Shown one piece after another: positions 56,762 to 64,000 of a DNA stretch of 64,000 nt. A program made the translations under genes and the position numbers. Origin of the DNA: Chalara sp. BL73 (lineage: Eukaryota > Ascomycota > Leotiomycetes > Helotiales); the NCBI GenBank assembly GCA_918026815.1, contig CAKJVC010000242.1, positions 98,362-162,361 of the forward strand, in the 5' to 3' direction. Positions within the stretch are counted from its first letter, which is position 1. Each line of letters begins with the position of its first letter. Under the pieces are notes generated by a model. That model ran no database searches and was not told the origin of the DNA. It saw only the letters and a list, made by a program, of their open reading frames with translations.

Positions 56762-59494
56762 ATGGCTACCATTCAACGAAATAGAAAAGGTTCCGCTTCG
56801 CCAAGCGGTGCGCCAGCAGTTGATATTGAGAAGGAGAGCGGTTCATCACAAAGCAATTTTGAGGCTGCAAAAATTGTTATGGAGCGGGAGAGGAGATTAG
56901 CTAGATTGATTCGCAAGACGTTCCACTATGGCGAGCTAGATCGCGCTCTTGAGCGACCTCATATTGCTGGTGAGCAACAGTCTTTTTTTTTCTCCGCAGT
57001 ATTCAACGCTAATCCCTTGCCAGCTATAGCATTTTCTGGAACCGTAGGGGCTGGAATCTTTGTCACTAGCGGCGAATTGATTGGTATTTCGGGATCTGTT
57101 GGATGTGTAATATCTTATACCTGCGTGGCTTTCATTATTATACCAGTGATGAGAACAATTGCAGAACTTATGGCAATACGGCCCACCAGTGGTGCATTGA
57201 TGGACTACCCGTATGTCCTACAGATGAAGGCTATAAGAAAATTCCTCCTGACTGACTCTGTATCCAAGACATACTTTCGTTGATCCTGCTTTGGGGTTTG
57301 CTGTTGGCGTAACATATTGGTGAAGATTTCTTCTCCCTTAATGATACCCAAACTCGCTAATATGCGAACAGCCTGGCGAATTGCATGAGTATGGCAACGC
57401 TAACATCAGCAGCCGCCAGAGCCGCTGATAATTTCTCTGGCGACTCAGGTATGAGTAGACCAGGCATTATAGGCATCATTATTGGATTCTTTGTTATCAC
57501 ACTACTCTCGAATCTCTGCGGGATCACGGTGAATGGCTTTGCTATTTTTCTCTACGTTTGAAGGAGTGCTGATTATGACACAGCTGTATGCAAATATCGA
57601 GCGGGTAGTGTTTCAAATAAAGGTTGCACTCCTGTTTCTGGTCTGCATTTTGATGGTATTAGTTAAGGCTGGAGGTAAGTGACCTCCAAACCTGTTACCG
57701 AAATGTGAGAATACGACTTACCTTTGTAGTTGGATCCTTAGAAGGCCTCCAGCAAGAAGTTTCGACGAATAGCACCTCCCCAATTCTGAACACCCGGACG
57801 GAAGCTGGTAAGTACGTTTCCTTGAAGAGTGATTTACCTTCCGTCTATTATCCTACGCCCGCCTATCAGGCAGGTATACAGCTCAATTGCTTCCTTGGGT
57901 AACAGGCTGCTTGGCCATCGTCGAACGAGAGTCGTTATACGAACCTCGCTAATTTTCTCTGGTCCATTACAGGTTACGGTCGTAATGCGCTTGTTCCATT
58001 CTTCAGATTCGACGGTTTCAATGGAACACAGGATAAAGCCGACGGCGGCCACGGGACAGGAGTTCCTGGCGCTTGGGGACAGCTTCTCGCAATACTGTAC
58101 TCTTGCATTTCCAACTTTCTTTATAGAAAATCTTACACGTAGCAGGACCAGCGTAACTTTGGCAATTTTCACCATCATGGGTGGTGAGATAGTTGCGTAC
58201 GTACAGATCAGCTCTCTTCTATATTCATATATCTTTCGGCTTGAGCTATTCTAACACTTTATGAATCAGGGTAACAGCTGGCGAAGCCAAACGCCCACGG
58301 AGAGATTTGCCATCGGTAGCAAGGCTCATGTATCTGGCACCTCTAGCTTTCTACATTATTGCAGCGTTCTTGGTTGGCCTTTCAATAAATTATATGGATC
58401 CCCGACTCTTCCACCCATGGGCGAAGCCAGCACCAAACGCCCGAAGATCTCACATTCACCCTTCATCATTGTGCTTAGCGACACCTCGATTAAGGTGTTA
58501 CCAAAGTTTCTCAACGCTTGTTTTATGTTGTCAGCATATACAACAGGGTGCGTACAACCAAGCTTTCAATTGAGTTTACACACTAAATACAGCAGAAATA
58601 CGGCTTTGTTTACTTCCAGCAGAACACTTTTCTCCCTTTCCCACCTGTACGGAAAGAGATTCAAATGGATCAAGGGTACGTTTGGCACAACGAATGATGG
58701 CAATACGCCAATTGCCGCCATTCTGGCTTGTTCTCTCTTTAGTCTACTAGCTTTTCTTGGGCTCTGCGACCCGACATTCAACCAAGTGAGTCGATAACCC
58801 AAATCCAATTGGCGCAAGCGAAGCTAACCTGAGTAGCCGATCTTGTCCCTCGCCGCCTTTTACACTGGTGCAGTCTGCTGCGTTTACGCAAGCCAGTGCA
58901 TAGCCTTTCTCCGATTCAAATCAGCGCAAGTTATTGACCCCACCATTTCCCCATGTCAAGTGTCTAACTCGGGTTAATAAAGACTCAAAATTCTAGAAGA
59001 GGAAGGCGCCAACGTACCGGGAAGAGACTCGGATGAATACAAGACGAATTACTACCGAGCACACTGGCAACCAACCTGCGCTATAACAGGCCTCGTCGGC
59101 TGTACCCTGGTAGTTCTTTTCAGCGGCTGGCCTGCCATCTACCTCCTCAAACAAAGAGACACCATGAGCACTGCGTCCAGTCTAAAAGGTACTTTGGACC
59201 TGATTGGTGATGTAATCGGTGCTTATTCTGGCGTACGTCCCAATATCACTTTACCTAATGACACTCCAGCGCCGTGGCTAACTGCGTGATCACCAGCCGG
59301 TATTATTTCTAACTCTATTCTTGCTATTCAAGTTCGGAAAAGGAACGAACTTTCGAAAGTTGAGAGAACTCGAGCATGCGTATCACGTGCCTGATTTTAA
59401 AGATGATCACGTTACTAAAATGAGCCTCTGGAAGGAGATCATCAGTTTCTTTATTGTTGATAAGAATTTACCTGACTCTGCAGATTCTGGATAG
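56762..59494 (+). pseudogene. Amino-acid permease (APC/YAT family), probably inactivated by a frameshift
   Basis: Plasma-membrane proton-coupled amino-acid importer family with about 12 helices. Thirteen exons are inferred: 56762-56969, 57024-57210, 57269-57319, 57372-57528, 57584-57674, 57730-57807, 57973-58096, 58143-58196, 58270-58547, 58596-58785, 58837-58925, 58983-59232 and 59297-59494. Family blocks: AIAFSGTVGAGIFVTSGE, PTSGALMDYP, GFAVGVTYCLANCMSMAT, NLCGITLYANIERV, GGEIVAVTAGEAKRPR, SPFIIVLSDTSIKVLP, AYTTGNTALFTSSRTLFSL and ILEEEGANVPGRDSDEYK. Within exon 9, at about 58445-58460, the frame shifts between PNARRS and SPFII (one base lost or two gained) and no intron can bridge it. The other joins are in phase. 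The intron at 58926-58982 has a GC donor (GCAAGT). A sequencing error is the alternative. Confidence 0.8.
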
Positions 59495-60051
59495 AGTAAT
59501 GTCTGAGGATTTTCGCCTTCTGTATATATAAAATTTTGTAAATACCTCGAACATTTTAAGTGCGACTGAAAAGATCACCTCGACACACCTCTAACGTGAC
59601 TTAGAGTCTGATCCTAATCGACATAAACTCTTTACAAGCCTCGACGTTAAGGCATCGGAGGCGCCTAAAATATACATTCTGGTTCTAAAAGTGTATTAAT
59701 CTTCGACTTTTGACGCTAAGATATTAGAAGTAGACCAGCTTAATTCTTATGCGGTATTTCTTTACAACGCCTTATAGTAGCCAGCAATGGAGTGTGATGT
59801 GTGATCGCCGACTCTCCTCCTTAGTTAATAACAAATCTTTGGCACTAATATTTACATTCTTTTCGCTCCAAACGTTTCTATGGCGAACATTACATCACCG
59901 TCAGGTTCCAAGATCTCCCTTCTGCTGAAGCTAGCGCGGATCTGTCCTACACGGCCTAACCGAAACCCCTTCTTTTGAGAACCGAGTCCGAGATATCTAG
60001 CTCTCTTTTCTATTGTTACCAGAGCATCACCCATTACCTCCATCCCTAAGA
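59495..60051. other. Intergenic between permease and HAD relics
   Basis: No gene accepted. A minus-strand frame at 59852-60055 starts MEVMGDALV near its N-terminus and resembles the MEVMADDLV tail of the HAD relic just upstream, so this may be a small duplication of that tail. Confidence 0.5.
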
Positions 60052-60778
60052 TCATTGATTCGAGGCCGCTACAATCCTCTGCGCCATAGTGACTAGATCA
60101 TCAGCCATGACCTCCATCTTTTCTGGAAAGATACTCTTGCATGCATCTTGTTCATAAATAGTACAATACGCGCCCCTAAATCCGGTCTTGACAGCTGCGC
60201 TCACAGTCCCACATATGTGCCGCGGCAAACCACTTCTGAGTCCTCATCCGCAAACTTCTCGAGCGCAGGCTTATAGCTCGCTAGCGCCGGCTTCGCCACG
60301 CCCGACGTATCGCAGGTAATGAAGTTCTCGCGCGGGAACTCGATGCCGCCGTTGGCAAAGTACCCGAGGACACGCGTCGGGTCGCCGGTCGTGAGCCCAG
60401 ACGGTAAACCCGCCCGCGCGCAACGTCTTCCAGGCATTCCGCGACGCCTGGGCGCAGCTCGAGCTGTGAGTAGCCGGCGAGGCAGGCGTCACGCTCGGCA
60501 TCGGTGAACTCGTTTCGGGGCGACGAGACGCCAAGCATGAAGAGCGTGCGGTAGAAGACGGCGGAGAGCACATGGATGTATTGGCGATGGCGCGAGGAGA
60601 CGGACAAGAAGGTGAATTCGAGCTCGGCGGCAGTCATCCAGGTGTACCCAAAGGTCTGCGCGGTGATGGTGTGGGAAAGTAGTTTGGGGCCGATGGCCTG
60701 GTTGATGCGGGAGAAGTAGGCCTCGAAGGAGACGAGGGTGCCGACAATATCGAACACGACGTGCTTTAATGGCGACAT
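60052..60778 (-). pseudogene. Type II haloacid dehalogenase (HAD superfamily), multiple frameshifts
   Basis: Family enzymes hydrolyse 2-haloacids or related substrates through an aspartyl intermediate. The start at 60778 reads MSPLKHVVFDIVGTLVSFEAY, with the nucleophile in FDIVGT. Later blocks lie in different frames: ELRPGVAECL, then TLRAGGFTVWA, then TTGDPTRVLGYFANGGIEFP and CDTSGVAKPALASYKP, then WFAAAHMWD, then GAYCTIYEQDACKSIFPEKMEVMADDLV, to a TGA at 60052-60054. At least four indels are needed: one near 60435, one near 60405, one near 60227, one near 60208. Several are not in homopolymers, so real decay is likelier than sequencing error. No intron explains them. Divergent from the FAD oxidoreductase relic. 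Confidence 0.82.
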
Positions 60779-61496
60779 TTGGACGAGTGCACCGCAGAGT
60801 GGGCTGGTAATGCTGTCCCGTATTGCAGAGTTAAGAGCAGGAGTGGAATATAAAAACAGAGTTCGGATTATATCAAACATTATATTTCGACGACATACGA
60901 TGAACTTTTTACCCCTCCAAAGCCCACGATGGCACTGCACTAGTTGCTGACCCCTCTCCAGGCGTTCGAAAGCCGCAGATAGTGCCACGCTATTCCCGCT
61001 CAAAAAAAGAAGAATTCACGAATCTCAGCCTAGCGCGAGACGGTGTCTTGGCATCTGCTGGTGACCGGGCCGGTACATTTGCGGGTCCCTCTAGAAAACA
61101 AGCCTTTCCTATTTCGCCTAGACACCGCTCTTCCACCTTTGTAACCTTCGAAAGTCCGCCGGTACAATCGGGGCATATAAGGGCCGCTTCCCTCACAGCC
61201 AACTAACCAGCTTGAGTAATTCGCTCGTGTCAAGTAAGGAGAGGAGATAGGAGAGGAGATAGGAGTGGACCATGCACCAGCGGAGATCCCTGAAACCCTG
61301 CCCCGAAGCAAACAGGTCTGGTCTTGCTAACAGTACCGTGCCGGTCAAAATTGACGAGTCTGTTTGCAAATATGATCGAGAGGCGGATTGGTTGAGGCGA
61401 GCTGGTTAAATCTCGACCGTGGTACTGATCGGAACTCATAACAGTTTCCTCCCATTGACTGCTCTCCCCCATCCACAAGTCAAGCCAATCGTATTC
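60779..61496. promoter_or_regulatory. Divergent region between HAD and FAD oxidoreductase relics
   Basis: 718 bp; contains a short GGAGAGGAGATA-type tandem at about 61237-61265. No gene accepted. Confidence 0.5.
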
Positions 61497-63005
61497 ATGG
61501 CTACAGTTTCTCCGGTTTCAAAAACATTCAATCTTGTCAGTGCGCCATCTCCAGGGAGCCAGAACCACACCTTTCAAAGTGTGTCCCAGTTTCAAATCCT
61601 GCAGTACCCTTTTGGCAGAAGGATGTGCACAAGCTCCATGATCATCGTTCACCAGAAGAGCAGATACCAAAGCATAGTGATATTGTGATTATTGGAGCTG
61701 GGTATGCTGGTGTCAGCGCCGCACATCATTTAGTCGGTGAGAAAAGTTGGGGAGATCGTAGCATCACGATTTTGGAGGCCAGAGGCGTCTGTTCTGGTGC
61801 CACCGGACGAAATGGTGGCCATCTGAGACCAGATTTTTATGGGCACATCCCAACTTATATCGACCGAGCAGGCGCCGAGGCTGGCTTGGAAATTGCAGAA
61901 TTTGAGATTGCTAATGTCAATGCCATCAAGAAGGTGATCGAGAAGGAGAAGATTAACTGCGATTTCACACTTACTAGGACAATTGATGTCTGGTGCAACG
62001 AAGAATCAGCACAGCAGGCAAAGCAGGTCTACGACCAGATGGTGGCTCGGAAATTTGAGTATATGGATGATGTGATCTTTTACACCGGCAAGGCAGCAGA
62101 AGGGGTAAGATGCACTCTAGGCAAGCTTTCTTATGCTGACATGGGCATATCTGTGGCGTAAAGGTGCCAAAGCGTGCGCTTCGTATACCGCTGGAACTAT
62201 TTGGCCATACAAGTTCATTTTGGCCCTCACCGAAATTCTCCTTGCTTCGGGTCAAGTCAACCTTCAGACGTACACGCCAGCCACTGTAATTACGCCAGAT
62301 CCAACAGGCGGTTACATCATTACTACCCCCGCGGCAAGACGCACGCGAACAAGATCATCCACGCCAACAATGGCTACGTGTCAGGACTCCTTCCCGAGTA
62401 TACGCACAACATTATCCCCTGCAAAGGCATCTGCTGTCAAATTGCCGTCCCAGAAGGCAGAACTGCGCCGCTCCTGAATAATTCCTATATCAACCGTACC
62501 ACAGACGGCACACTCTCGTATCTCATCCCCCGCGCCGACGGCAGTATTATACGTGGGGGGGGGCGGCGCCGCCAAACTCTTCAAGCCCTTCAAAGAGCAA
62601 TGGTACAACAACATTGACGATAGCATCCTGATCGACTCGGCCAAAGACTACTATGAAAACTACATGCAAGAGACGTACAACGGCTGGGAAAATTCAGGCG
62701 CTACGGTCAAAAGCATCTGGACGGGGGTCATGGGATATTCGTACGACTCAAACCCGCACATCGGCGCAGTTCCGGAGCGGAAGGAGCAGTTCATCCTGGC
62801 GGGCTTTAATGGCCACGGAATGCCGGTTATCTGGCTTGCGGCCAAGGAGCTGGCGTTAATGGTGGCGCAGGGCGGGGAGTTTGAGACTACTTGCCTCCCA
62901 CGGCTGTACAAGACGACGCAGAAGAGAATGGAGAAGGCTAGAGAAGGTAAGGAGGAGGATGGGGATATCATCGGGACTGGTGGGTTTTCGGCCACTAAGC
63001 AGTAG
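61497..63005 (+). pseudogene. FAD-dependent oxidoreductase (DAO family), frame broken
   Basis: Family members oxidise amines or amino acids with FAD. The start MATVSPVSKTFNLV is followed, after a frame change at the GTGTGT near 61579-61584, by NPAVPFWQKDVHKLHDHRS. The FAD-binding motif IVIIGAGYAGVSAAHHLV and ATGRNGGHLRPDFYG come next. An intron at about 62105-62163 leaves the phase off by one, at a G run. Next are GAKACASYTAGTIWPYKF and GGYIITTP, then a break in a C run (62326-62330). NKIIHANNGYVSGLLPEY and SYLIPRADGS follow, with a break in a nine-G run (62555-62563). The end is intact: SGATVKSIWTGVMGYSYDS, AGFNGHGMPVIWL, stop 63005. All four breaks are in simple repeats, so base-calling error cannot be excluded here. 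Confidence 0.85.
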
Positions 63006-64000
63006 GATGGGATCCGTAAATACCTGAGACCTATGTCAATTGGGCATTGTGGAAAAGAAGCGTATAGAGGTTATGAAGCAGCCTACAGCCAGATGATCCC
63101 AGCGATATATAAAGCACATGCTGCAGCACCTTTTACACCGCAAACTCATAGAAGCCAGTCTAGTTTATCCATTGGGAAGGTATTCACTACTCCTATATCC
63201 CTGCTCATATGGCAAACAGCATCATCCATATACTCAACTTGCGAGCCACCAAGTGATCAAGAACTCTCTTTGCGTTATCTCAAATTCTACTTTCTCAGCA
63301 GCTACTTCTAGTCCGGTTTGGAATGCTGAAATATGCACTCTTATTCAGATAAAACTCTTCGCTCAAAAGGCCGAATTAAGTTAAGTCGCACGTGCAAACA
63401 ACAGCCCTTGTCAGTGCTAGTACAACTATTCGTCGCTGTGCCTTTGTAGAGATAGGCAAATTTGCCTGCTAAGTGGTCCAATGACGACGATTGCATTGCG
63501 TAACTGACCGCTGCCATCTACCTGGGCAACTATGACTGGGTACTTGCCGGCATGCGGAGACACAGGATATGCGGGGAATGATACATGACATCCCTCTATA
63601 GCTGCAAGGAGGCGGCAAGGGTAAGTTTTTGTCTCGTCGCTTTCCCACTGATTTTTTCTATCGGCACATCGCTACAAAATGGCCAATATCATCGCCGGAA
63701 TCGCAGCAATAGTTGCCTTTACGGCTTAATACTTGGTGAGTTTTCCATCGGCATCAGTGACGGCTTGCATCCTTTTGAGCATTCTTTCAATAGGCTTCCT
63801 AAGGTTCTCTCTAGTAGGTACGGTGTACCAAAGTTTTCCAAACACGCTTGTTCTGAGTCTTTAGTGTTACAGCGCGCTCCAGAGCATCTATTGGTACCGA
63901 TAGAAAAGTGGTATTTTACAAGAATCTAAAGATTAATAGAAGAAAAAAAGGGCTCAAGAAAAGCGTGCCATGTATATACAAATAGCGCTCCCGAAGGAGC
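63006..64000. other. Intergenic to window end
   Basis: No gene supported. A short ATG frame at about 63680 (MANIIAGIAAIVAF) followed by GTGAGT could be the first exon of a gene, but I cannot extend it. Confidence 0.45.

Noticed and set aside
58081..58145. Apparent frameshift in permease exon 7
   Set aside because: A 46-bp intron (58097-58142, GTACTC...ACGTAG) restores the frame and the expected helix, so no mutation is needed here.
59852..60055. 67-residue minus-strand frame as a separate gene
   Set aside because: Starts inside the stop of the HAD relic and resembles its tail; better seen as relic or duplication.

Overview
The window is nuclear DNA of a filamentous ascomycete (Pezizomycotina). 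Genes carry short introns (about 46-80 bp) with GT-AG, and twice GC-AG, borders. The gene families are typical: a Zn2Cys6 regulator, TRI12- and monocarboxylate-type MFS carriers, a cutinase, a secreted TAP-type hydrolase, an ankyrin protein with a fungal N-terminal signature and a GPI-anchored secreted protein. The repeats bear the transition-only, TpA-rich scars of repeat-induced point mutation (RIP). The gene set suits a plant-associated or saprotrophic fungus, perhaps a leotiomycete; that placement is inference only.

0-38 kb is an ordinary gene-bearing arm. In order it holds: a cut-off peroxiredoxin (-), a DUF1348/SnoaL-like protein (+), an RGS protein with three C-terminal membrane spans (+), a long oxysterol-binding protein with ankyrin-PH-FFAT-ORD layout (+), a TRI12 MFS pump (-), ubc13 (-) divergent from the SEA/GATOR2 subunit Mtc5/WDR59 (+), a monocarboxylate-type carrier (+) followed by a Zn2Cys6 regulator (+), a secreted TAP hydrolase (-), a cutinase (-), an unrecognised protein (+), a histidine-rich GPI protein made of exon-sized repeats (-) and an ankyrin protein (-). 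I reconstructed intron borders for these by reading frame and family similarity, and all reading frames close without errors.

38.55-51.6 kb is a nest of transposons. A Ty1/Copia element on the minus strand (target duplication GTGGA) is split in its reverse transcriptase by a second minus-strand Copia element (target duplication GTATC). That second element carries a 433-bp MITE (TA duplication). A pogo/Fot1-like DNA transposon (87-bp perfect inverted repeats, TA duplication) sits inside the right LTR of the outer Copia. Both Copia elements have a primer-binding site complementary to the anticodon region of initiator tRNA-Met (half-tRNA priming). The interiors are destroyed by RIP, in a pattern that changes across the LTRs.

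51.6-64 kb is a second arm. It has an intact but unrecognised 870-residue protein with a propeller-like C-terminus (-). Then come three metabolic genes that all carry frame-breaking indels: an amino-acid permease (+), a type II haloacid dehalogenase (-) and a FAD-dependent amine/amino-acid-type oxidoreductase (+). This looks like a small catabolic cluster decaying next to the repeat block. No tRNA, rRNA or CRISPR array was recognised.
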